DNA of 12,367 nucleotides. Origin: Chitinophaga pinensis (GTDB lineage: Bacteria > Bacteroidota > Bacteroidia > Flavobacteriales_D > Crocinitomicaceae). Position 1 is the stretch's first letter. Each line of letters starts with the position of its first letter. The position numbers were made by a program, and so were the translations under genes. The notes beneath the pieces were generated by a model. The model did not search any database. It was not told where the DNA came from and worked only from the letters and a program-made list of their open reading frames with translations. Location of the stretch: the NCBI GenBank assembly GCA_945861175.1, contig CAMATR010000018.1, positions 1 to 12,367 of the forward strand, given 5' to 3'. This document shows, piece after piece, positions 1 to 5,540 of this stretch.

Positions 1-762
1 CAGCCACAGTACACAATTGGGCTGTCTTCTTCCGCTTCAGACGTGCTGTGCTATGGAGGGAATGATGGCGGAATAGATCTTACGATTACTGGCGGAACGC
101 CAGCTTACTCGCTGTTGTGGAACACCTCTGAGACAACTGAAGATCTCTCAAACCTTGAAGCCGAGGACTACACAGTGACCGTCACTGATGCCAATGGATG
201 TAGCCTTTCACAATCGATCAATGTGGACCAACCTGATGAACCACTTTCTCTTTCCGGAAATGGATCATCGATTTGTTTGGGCGGTTCAAACGGAGAGGTA
301 GTTGCAGAAGCGAACGGCGGCACACCCATATACAGCTATCAATGGGATTCGAATCCTGACGACACGCTTAATATGCTCACTAATTTACTTCCTGGAACAT
401 ACACTGTGGTGGTAACAGATCAGAACGGCTGCTCGGAAAATATAAGCTTTACAGTGGATCAGCCGGATGAATTGGAAGGCTGCGTAGTACTGGAAATGCC
501 GAATGTCTTCTCTCCAAATGGAGACAATACAAATGAATTTTGTATCCCTGTAAAAGTGTTGAACATTAAATCCTACAACATTCAGATCATCAACCGTTGG
601 GGACTTTCGATGTATCAAGGAGACGACTTCACCACCGGTTGGGATGGCAATATTAATGCCGAACCTGCAACTGAAGGCGTTTATTTCTACAAAGTGGATT
701 ACACCGACAATTACGACCAAAGTGGTGTATTACAAGGGTTTGTTACGCTAATGAGGAAGTAG
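1..762 (+). CDS. T9SS-secreted surface protein, C-terminal part (SprB repeats + CHU_C sorting domain)
   Basis: The frame is open from base 1, so only the C-terminal 253 residues are present and the start lies left of the window. Two tandem repeats of about 78 residues are visible (roughly nt 4-240 and 241-477). Each has a Cys-x-Gly-Gly start, a GGTP-x-YS-x-x-W core and a YTV-V-TD-NGCS end, as in SprB/PKD-like adhesin repeats. They are followed by PNVFSPNGDN, NRWG and a TEGVYFYKV stretch ending in VTLMRK, the hallmarks of the CHU_C / type B T9SS C-terminal sorting domain. Proteins of this type are exported by the type IX system and fixed to or released from the cell surface; many are adhesins or gliding-related. 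The actual ligand or activity would sit in the missing N-terminal part. The family call is firm, the function is open. Confidence 0.92.
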   Translation, partial: QPQYTIGLSSSASDVLCYGGNDGGIDLTITGGTPAYSLLWNTSETTEDLSNLEAEDYTVTVTDANGCSLSQSINVDQPDEPLSLSGNGSSICLGGSNGEVVAEANGGTPIYSYQWDSNPDDTLNMLTNLLPGTYTVVVTDQNGCSENISFTVDQPDELEGCVVLEMPNVFSPNGDNTNEFCIPVKVLNIKSYNIQIINRWGLSMYQGDDFTTGWDGNINAEPATEGVYFYKVDYTDNYDQSGVLQGFVTLMRK

Positions 763-767
763 GAAAG

Positions 768-896
768 GTTCAATTAGTTCAGGTCTAGATAAGCCTCCTG
801 CAGCGGCACTCGACCTGCTTTTATCATTGGGAAGCTCACCGAGTGGCCGCTTAAGCGGTTGTATCTAGGGCAAGCTGGACAATGTTCAATTAATTC
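768..896. repeat. Long imperfect hairpin bounded by 13-nt near-direct repeats
   Basis: GTTCAATTAGTTC (768-780) and GTTCAATTAATTC (884-896) differ at one base and bracket about 100 bp. Inside, CTAGATA (785-791) pairs with TATCTAG (862-868). Further in, GCGGCACTCG pairs with CGAGTGGCCGC with one bulged G, and GCTT pairs with AAGC near the tip. A separate perfect 12-nt palindrome CCGCTTAAGCGG lies at 847-858. The fold and the flanking repeats resemble a small non-coding mobile element or a recombination site, but no known class is recognised. It is not a simple terminator because no T tract follows. A degenerate relative of the palindrome in R1-R3 may lie at 894-915. Nothing coding is seen from 763 to 1160. 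Confidence 0.4.
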
Positions 897-968
897 GTAG
901 AACTATCGTTTCGAAAGCTTCATTACTTCTTTTATATTGACCATTGCAAGTTGGCACATTCAGCGTAG

Positions 969-1103
969 CGGATAAACGTCATTCAGCTTTGCGGCTTCGA
1001 AGGATATGCTATCTTTCGAAATCTTTGTTATAGTTTACTTGAATTACGTAATTACGAACAATTTATTAGCCGCAGGATGAAATATCCTGCGGAGCGGGGC
1101 GGG
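969..1103. repeat. Palindromic intergenic repeat, copy R1
   Basis: First of three related copies. It opens with GGATAAACG-TCATTCAGC, then a 25-nt palindrome at 996-1020 (arm TTCGAAGGATA, loop TGC, right arm with one C-to-T change). The sequence after it matches R2 through ATTAGCCGCAGGATGA. A second hairpin follows at 1070-1092 (CCGCAGGAT, 5-nt loop, ATCCTGCGG), then a G-rich tail GAGCGGGGCGGG. Hairpin plus G-rich tail is REP-like in form. No transposase of the RAYT type is in the window. Confidence 0.8.
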
Positions 1104-1115
1104 AATAAATTGTTC
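1056..1115. repeat. Nested inverted repeat enclosing the REP-like hairpin of R1
   Basis: GAACAATTTATT (1056-1067) and AATAAATTGTTC (1104-1115) are perfect 12-bp inverted repeats. They enclose the 9-bp-stem hairpin of 1070-1092 and its G-rich tail, so the whole 60 nt can fold as one two-tier stem. In R3 the right outer arm is intact and the left arm has 3 of 12 changes. In R2 only the left outer arm is present. Confidence 0.75.
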
Positions 1116-1160
1116 TCTCGCATTTTTCAAATGACAATTTTCACTAACTTAAGGTAAACT
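1104..1160 (+). promoter_or_regulatory. Conserved 57-nt leader of the first RhuM gene
   Basis: The 57 nt directly before the ATG at 1161 differ from the 57 nt before the second RhuM gene (3545-3601) at only two positions, a much closer match than the upstream halves of R1 and R3. They contain an AAATTGT...ACAATTT inverted pair (1107-1113 and 1134-1140). No clear TAnnTTTG box is visible, so the promoter position is not settled. A shared expression or control signal is inferred. Confidence 0.5.
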
Positions 1161-2015
1161 ATGAAGAATGAAATCATAATCTACCGCCCAAATGAGGCAG
1201 CTGAACACATAGAAGTTCGCCAAGAAAATGAGACTGTCTGGTTGAATCAAGCACAAATGGCCATGCTTTTTGGACAGACAAAGCAGAACATTAGCTTACA
1301 TATTAACAATTGTTTTAATGAAGGTGAATTAGAGAGATTTTCAACCGTCAAGGAATCCTTGACGGTTCGAGTTGAAGGTCAACGAAAAGTTACTCGAAAA
1401 GTCGAATTTTATACCCTCGATGTAATTATCTCTGTTGGTTATCGTGTAAAATCCAAACAAGGAATACAATTCCGAATATGGGCAATAACTATTTTGCGTG
1501 AATACTTACTCAAAGGTTATGCAATCAACCAACGTGTGGATCGCATAGAAAATAATCTTGAGGATCTTTCAAAAGAGGTGGGTAAAATCTCTTTACAACT
1601 CAAAACCAATGAACTTCCCACCCAAGGCATCTTCTTCGAAGGGCAAATATTCGATGCGTATGTTTTCGCAAACGACCTCATTAAAAGTGCTAAGAAGTCC
1701 ATTATTCTAATTGACAATTATGTCGACGAATCCACCTTGTTGATGTTGAGCAAACGAAATCTAAGTTGTAATGCCAGCATTTACACACAAAACATAAACG
1801 CTCAATTGAAATTAGATTTAGCGAAATACAACGAGCAATATCCAAGAATCGAAATTAAAACGCTGAAAACAGCCCACGACCGATTTCTAATTCTAGACGA
1901 AAAAGAACTTTATCACATTGGCGCCTCCTTAAAGGATTTGGGTAAAAAATGGTTCGGATTTTCCAAACTCGATGTATTTCTTCCAACTATTTTAGAAAAA
2001 TTGAATGAAGGATAA
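1161..2015 (+). CDS. rhuM: RhuM-family protein with C-terminal PLD-like domain
   Basis: This 284-residue protein has two parts. Residues 1-140 match the RhuM (Virulence_RhuM) type: MKNEIIIYRPNE start, WLNQAQMA-LF and a KQNIS-LHI helix-turn-helix-like segment (about 28-55), FYTLDVIISVGYRVKSKQG (about 83-101) and FRIWAITILREYLLKGYAIN. Residues about 155-280 form a second domain found on many Bacteroidota RhuM proteins, with IFDAYVFANDLIKSAKKSIILIDNY and a HDRFLILD motif (H-x-R-x4-D, near the phospholipase D nuclease HxKx4D pattern but with Arg for Lys) followed by YHIGASLKDLGKKW. RhuM was named from a Salmonella pathogenicity island; its biochemical role is not established. A DNA-binding, possibly nuclease-linked role in accessory DNA is inference. 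The stop codon lies inside the start of repeat R2, and a perfect 25-nt palindrome lies inside the gene at 1343-1367. Confidence 0.88.
   Translation: MKNEIIIYRPNEAAEHIEVRQENETVWLNQAQMAMLFGQTKQNISLHINNCFNEGELERFSTVKESLTVRVEGQRKVTRKVEFYTLDVIISVGYRVKSKQGIQFRIWAITILREYLLKGYAINQRVDRIENNLEDLSKEVGKISLQLKTNELPTQGIFFEGQIFDAYVFANDLIKSAKKSIILIDNYVDESTLLMLSKRNLSCNASIYTQNINAQLKLDLAKYNEQYPRIEIKTLKTAHDRFLILDEKELYHIGASLKDLGKKWFGFSKLDVFLPTILEKLNEG
1343..1367. repeat. Perfect palindrome inside the first RhuM gene (codons 61-69)
   Basis: AACCGTCAAGGA (1343-1354), one central A (1355) and TCCTTGACGGTT (1356-1367) form a perfect 12+1+12 palindrome. It is read through as the peptide TVKESLTV. It sits just after the helix-turn-helix-like segment, in the part of the gene that is nearly unrelated to the paralogue. 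The paralogue has a different perfect palindrome at the same codons (3782-3808). Confidence 0.95.
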
Positions 2016-2134
2016 ACGCAGTCATTCAGCACTTGAAACTTCGAAGGATATGCTATCCTTCGAAATCTTTGTTATTGTTTACTTGAATTACGAACAATTT
2101 ATTAGCCGCAGGATGACACATCCAGCGGAGCGGG
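2010..2134. repeat. Palindromic intergenic repeat, copy R2
   Basis: Second copy, running from the last codons of the first RhuM gene, so that gene's TAA stop (2013-2015) is part of the repeat. The 25-nt palindrome at 2040-2064 is perfect (11-nt arms, TGC loop). The following sequence matches R1 closely except that R1 has an extra TAATTACG-like stretch. The second hairpin, 2106-2115 with 2119-2128, has one mismatch and is followed by GAGCGGGG. Similarity to R1 stops here: the outer right arm and the RhuM leader are missing, replaced by the AT-rich region before the ATPase. Confidence 0.8.
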
Positions 2135-2160
2135 GAGAGGAAAGACAATGAATTCACCTC

Positions 2161-2224
2161 TTATAATTATCATATTATGTGGATACATTATTATTATATT
2201 ATAATATTTTGTGGTTATAATCAT
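2161..2224 (+). promoter_or_regulatory. AT-rich upstream region of the ATPase gene with paired direct repeats
   Basis: The stretch is almost wholly A/T apart from two 11-nt near-identical elements, ATATTATGTGG (2172-2182) and ATATTTTGTGG (2204-2214). They start 32 nt apart, about three helical turns. TTATAAT also recurs at 2161 and 2215. Two same-orientation sites on one face of the helix would fit an operator or activator site before the gene starting at 2244. The promoter role is inferred from position and composition. Confidence 0.4.
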
Positions 2225-2243
2225 TTTTAATTAACTTAGATCC

Positions 2244-3356
2244 ATGATTAAAAGATTGTTAGAACAAAATTTACTAGAAGATTTAGATTTTAAGAAAGCC
2301 CTCGTAGTTTTAGGCCCGAGACAAGTGGGAAAAACAACGTTAATTCAAAATCTGGTAAAAGGAAAGAACACCTTATTTTTAAATGGCGATGAGGCGCAAA
2401 CGAGAGCGAATCTTTCGAATACCAATTTACCTTTTTTACTTAATCTGGTTTCTGATCATGACGTAATTGTCATTGATGAAGCCCAACGAATTGAAAATAT
2501 CGGTTTGACTGTAAAAATGTTGATTGATGCTTCCACAAATAAACAATTTATCTTGACAGGATCCTCTTCGTTAGATTTAGGAAATAAAATTAATGAACCC
2601 TTGACCGGGAGAAAATGGGAACATTTATTATTCCCATTATCCTGGGCAGAGTTGCGTAACCATTATACTTTTTCAACTGCCTATGAGCGCTTAGAGGAAT
2701 ATTTAATTTATGGCCAATATCCGGAAGTGATTACCCACACAAAAAAACAAAAAGTACTATCCCAATTAGCGAGTAGTTATTTGTATCAGGATATTCTTGA
2801 ACTAGTCAATATAAAAAAGCCGGATTTATTGATGAAGTTATTGCGCGCTCTTGCGCTTCAGATGGGGAGCGAAGTGTCTTATAATGAATTGGCTAAAATT
2901 CTGCAAGTTGATCGAATGACCGTTGTGAATTACATTGATCTGCTAGAAAAGGTATTTGTTGTATTCAGACTTCACCCTTATTCAAACAATCAACGAAACG
3001 AAATTACTTCTAAACCGAAAATATATTTTTACGATACCGGGATAAGGAATGCCATAATCGGACAATTCAATCCTTTAAATAGCCGTCAGGATGTGGGGGC
3101 TTTGTTTGAAAATTTCTTCATAAGTGAAAAAATGAAAAGTCTTGCTTACAAAGGATTTTATGGAACGACTCACTATTGGCGAAATACGCAACAAGCTGAA
3201 ATAGATTTTATTGAAATAAATGAAAATGAATTGTCGGCGTATGAGATAAAATATAATCCTGCAGTAAAAGCAAAATTCAGTAAATCCTTTACGGAAAAAT
3301 ACCTCCCTACAAAAACAATTGGAATCCATAAAGAAAACTTTTGGGAGTATTTATAG
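2244..3356 (+). CDS. AAA-family ATPase with DUF4143 C-terminal domain
   Basis: This 370-residue protein has a full AAA_14/DUF4143 layout. Walker A GPRQVGKT is at residues 24-31, Walker B VIVIDE at 74-79, TGSSS at 105-109 and TGRKWEHLLFPLSW at 121-134. A winged-helix-like segment (SYNELAKILQVDRMTVVNYIDLLEKV) lies near 211-236. A C-terminal part carries FYDTGIRNAI, GALFENFF and EIDFIE...AYEIKYN, a pattern like the PD-(D/E)xK nuclease fold usual in this family. These proteins are widespread accessory ATPases with no settled function; nuclease activity is not shown. It sits between repeats R2 and R3 and between the two RhuM genes, on the same strand, with its own AT-rich upstream region, so it looks like cargo in the patch or material that split a RhuM duplication. 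Confidence 0.9.
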   Translation: MIKRLLEQNLLEDLDFKKALVVLGPRQVGKTTLIQNLVKGKNTLFLNGDEAQTRANLSNTNLPFLLNLVSDHDVIVIDEAQRIENIGLTVKMLIDASTNKQFILTGSSSLDLGNKINEPLTGRKWEHLLFPLSWAELRNHYTFSTAYERLEEYLIYGQYPEVITHTKKQKVLSQLASSYLYQDILELVNIKKPDLLMKLLRALALQMGSEVSYNELAKILQVDRMTVVNYIDLLEKVFVVFRLHPYSNNQRNEITSKPKIYFYDTGIRNAIIGQFNPLNSRQDVGALFENFFISEKMKSLAYKGFYGTTHYWRNTQQAEIDFIEINENELSAYEIKYNPAVKAKFSKSFTEKYLPTKTIGIHKENFWEYL

Positions 3357-3440
3357 TTGTTCCATCAATTGATTTATCTATCTACTTAGAAAGTATGGAC
3401 AAATGGGTTAACTCTATGGCGTTTAATGAAGCTGAAGTAG

Positions 3441-3544
3441 CTTCGAAGGATATGCTATCCTTCGAAATCGTAGGCACCTTATTTATGTATTTGGTATTAA
3501 TGAACGGTTCATTAGCTACAAGATAACATATCCTGCGGAGCGGG
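3441..3544. repeat. Palindromic intergenic repeat, copy R3
   Basis: Third copy, 85 nt after the ATPase stop. The 25-nt palindrome at 3442-3466 is perfect and identical to that of R2. The next about 60 nt have drifted: the left outer arm reads GAACGGTTCATT, and the left side of the second hairpin has several changes, mostly transitions. The right side, ATATCCTGCGGAGCGGG, is intact and runs straight into the conserved RhuM leader. The 3357-3440 stretch before it shows no gene or structure that I can support. Confidence 0.75.
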
Positions 3545-3601
3545 AATAAATTGTTCTATCCCATTTTTCAAATGACAATTTTCACTAACTTAAGGTAAAC
3601 T
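3545..3601 (+). promoter_or_regulatory. Conserved 57-nt leader of the second RhuM gene
   Basis: It is the counterpart of 1104-1160, with two substitutions in 57 nt, and ends directly at the ATG at 3602. The near-identity shows that the second gene arose together with its leader and palindromic repeat. Any promoter here should therefore behave like that of the first copy. Confidence 0.5.
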
Positions 3602-4090
3602 ATGAAGAATGAAATCATCATCTACCGACCAAATGAGGCAGCTGAACACATAGAAGTTCGCCTTGAAAATGAAACTGTCTGGCTAAATCAGGACCAAATC
3701 TCTATTCTTTTTCAACGCGATCAATCTGTAATTTCGAGGCACATAAGAAATGTTTTTAGAGAAAAAGAACTTGATGAAAAAAGCAATATGCAAAAAGTGC
3801 ATATTGCTAATTCTGATAAACTAGTTGCTTTTTATAATCTGGATGTAATTATCTCTGTTGGTTATCGTGTAAAATCCAAACAGGGCACTCAATTCCGAAT
3901 CTGGGCCACGACTATTTTGCGTGAATATTTACTCAAAGGGTATGCAATCAATCAACGTGTGGATCGCATAGAAAATAATCTTGAGGATCTTTCAAAAGAG
4001 GTTGGAGCGAAACGGGTTAGGACGGGCCGATTATTATTAAAAAAAGTATTTTTTGCAAGTTTCAATAATTTTACTGCTTTTAATATATGA
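3602..4090 (+). CDS. RhuM-family protein, 3'-truncated paralogue with different recognition segment
   Basis: The encoded protein has 162 residues. Residues 1-29 match the first RhuM with one difference (QENE to LENE). Residues about 30-80 are largely different (DQISILFQRDQSVISRHIRN, then SNMQKVHIAN). Residues about 81-138 again match closely, from FYNLDVIISVGYRVKSKQG to ENNLEDLSKEVG. After codon 138 the match ends at about nt 4005, and an unrelated 24-residue tail (AKRVRTGRLLLKK...) runs to a stop, so the PLD-like domain is absent. The frame is intact to the break, so a truncated DNA-binding protein could be made, but it may equally be a decaying copy or a donor for gene conversion. A perfect palindrome lies at 3782-3808. 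Confidence 0.75.
   Translation: MKNEIIIYRPNEAAEHIEVRLENETVWLNQDQISILFQRDQSVISRHIRNVFREKELDEKSNMQKVHIANSDKLVAFYNLDVIISVGYRVKSKQGTQFRIWATTILREYLLKGYAINQRVDRIENNLEDLSKEVGAKRVRTGRLLLKKVFFASFNNFTAFNI
3782..3808. repeat. Perfect palindrome inside the second RhuM gene (codons 61-69)
   Basis: AGCAATATGCA (3782-3792), loop AAAAG and TGCATATTGCT (3798-3808) form a perfect 11-bp inverted repeat, translated as SNMQKVHIA. Its centre is at gene base 194 counted from the ATG, against base 195 for the unrelated palindrome in the first RhuM gene. Confidence 0.95.
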
Positions 4091-4125
4091 TCCCATATAC
4101 ATCACGACAAGAGTATTTGAACAAA

Positions 4126-4323
4126 TTATTTGCCTACAAAGACCAAGAAAGCATCGTTTTTACACTCCTTTCCTGCACTAGCAATAACTTTACGGTCAAA
4201 GGAGGCCGTGTGAGGGAGTAAAAAAGGGTCTGGATTGAAAATAATCTGTGCAGAAAGTGCAGAAGAAAACAAAATACTCAAAATACAAACGGCAACAAAA
4301 TTAGTACTGTTAAAGGTTTTCAT
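4126..4323 (-). CDS. Short secreted peptide, possibly the stub of a disrupted gene
   Basis: The frame of 65 residues starts MKTFNSTNF and continues with a hydrophobic run VAVCILSILFSSALSAQ. This is a convincing Sec signal peptide with an A-L-S-A cleavage site just before Gln, a very common arrangement in Bacteroidota. The mature part is only about 40 residues (IIFNPDPFLLPHTASFDRKVIASAGK...). VIASAG recalls the start of small T9SS-sorted proteins of this phylum, but the usual continuation and sorting domain are missing. The stop falls close to where the accessory patch ends, so the gene may have been cut by rearrangement. It could also be an intact small protein or a chance frame. Confidence 0.45.
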   Translation of the reverse strand: MKTFNSTNFVAVCILSILFSSALSAQIIFNPDPFLLPHTASFDRKVIASAGKECKNDAFLVFVGK

Positions 4324-4477
4324 AGTAGAATCGAAAGGTTCTTTACAGATAATAAACGAATTTAAGCTATTTTTTCCATTCTGACAAACTTTTGTAATCC
4401 ATTTTGCTCACATTTGGGCCGTCTGATGCAAATAGTGGACTGCAAATAATTTCTATTTTTATAAAAAACTTTATTCA

Positions 4478-5539
4478 ATGGCAATCAATACAAAACTGCT
4501 GAAAGAAATTTGCACCGTACCAGGTGCACCGGGATTTGAAAAACACATACGTGAGCTGGTAATTAAAGAACTCAAAGGCCTGACCGATGAATTGGAGCTC
4601 GACAACATGGGAAACGTCTATGCCATAAAACGCGGATCCATGCCGATTGCCGAAAGAAAAAAAGTGATGATTGGGGCACACATGGACGAAATCGGATTCA
4701 TAGTGACACACATTGATGACAAAGGCTTTATCCGTTTTCATACTTTAGGTGGTTTTGATCCAAAAACATTGACCGCACAGCGCGTAATTATTCACGGAAA
4801 ACAAGACGTAATTGGTGTGATGGCATCCAAACCCATCCACGTAATGTCGCCCGCAGAGCGTGAAAAGGTAGCAAAACTATCTGATTATTTCATAGACACA
4901 GGATTGGACGCCAAAGAAGTCAAAAAACTTGTCACTATTGGTGATCCTATCACGCGCGAACGAGAATTCATTGAAATGGGAAATTGTGTCAACGGAAAAT
5001 CTCTTGACAACCGTTTGGCCGTTTTTATCCTCATTGAAACACTTAAAAAACTGAAAGGAAAAAAGGTTCCTTACGATATTTATGGGGTGTTTACAGTGCA
5101 AGAAGAAGTGGGGATCCGTGGCGCAAATGTATCCGCTCTGCGCATCAATCCGGATTTTGGATTTGGATTGGACACAACCATTGCCTTCGATTTACCTGGA
5201 GCAGCAGCACATGAAATGATTACAAAATTAGGCGAAGGAACAGCCATAAAAATTATGGATGCCTCAACAATCTGTGATTACCGCATGGTGGCGTTTATGA
5301 AAAAAACAGCCGATAAACACAAAATCAAGTGGCAACCAGAAATACTAACGGCGGGTGGAACAGACACTGCCGGTATCCAGCGCATGACCGAAGGGGGGTC
5401 TATCGCTGGTGCGGTTTCTATTCCTACCCGACACCTTCATCAAGTGATCGAAATGGCACACAAAGAAGACATCAAGGGGAGTATAGAATTACTGGTAGCC
5501 TGTGTTACGGAGCTCGATCAACACGATTGGCGCTTTTAA
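4478..5539 (+). CDS. M42-family metallo-aminopeptidase (glutamyl aminopeptidase/endoglucanase-like)
   Basis: A complete 353-residue protein, the normal length for the family. The M42 metal and catalytic residues are in place: H68 and D70 in GAHMDEIG, D177 in GKSLDNR, E209-E210 in TVQEEVGIRG, D232 in GLDT and H319 in TRHLHQ. M42 enzymes are cytosolic di-metal aminopeptidases, often forming tetrahedral dodecamers, that trim peptides to amino acids. Some members were misnamed endoglucanase M, but cellulase activity is not expected. The ATG start gives the usual N-terminus (LLKEICTVPGAPGFE). The gene converges with the MFS gene with a single base between the stops, and no strong hairpin terminator is visible at the junction. 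Confidence 0.95.
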   Translation: MAINTKLLKEICTVPGAPGFEKHIRELVIKELKGLTDELELDNMGNVYAIKRGSMPIAERKKVMIGAHMDEIGFIVTHIDDKGFIRFHTLGGFDPKTLTAQRVIIHGKQDVIGVMASKPIHVMSPAEREKVAKLSDYFIDTGLDAKEVKKLVTIGDPITREREFIEMGNCVNGKSLDNRLAVFILIETLKKLKGKKVPYDIYGVFTVQEEVGIRGANVSALRINPDFGFGLDTTIAFDLPGAAAHEMITKLGEGTAIKIMDASTICDYRMVAFMKKTADKHKIKWQPEILTAGGTDTAGIQRMTEGGSIAGAVSIPTRHLHQVIEMAHKEDIKGSIELLVACVTELDQHDWRF

Positions 5540-5540
5540 T

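Noticed and set aside
385..720. 111-codon antisense frame in the CHU_C gene
   Set aside because: It is fully antisense to a clear SprB/CHU_C coding region with no motif of its own.
785..868. Integron attC site
   Set aside because: No convincing RYYYAAC/GTTRRRY core pair at the stem ends, no integrase and no cassette array, so only an unassigned hairpin is reported.
996..1020. The 25-nt palindrome as a rho-independent terminator
   Set aside because: No T tract follows in any of the three copies; in R1 and R3 it lies far from an upstream stop codon on the + strand.
3341..3526. 61-codon + strand frame after the ATPase
   Set aside because: It overlaps the ATPase end and runs through the R3 palindrome, has no recognisable motif and ends inside the repeat, so it is likely chance.
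969..3544. CRISPR array
   Set aside because: Only three copies, separated by whole genes and not by short uniform spacers, and no cas genes.
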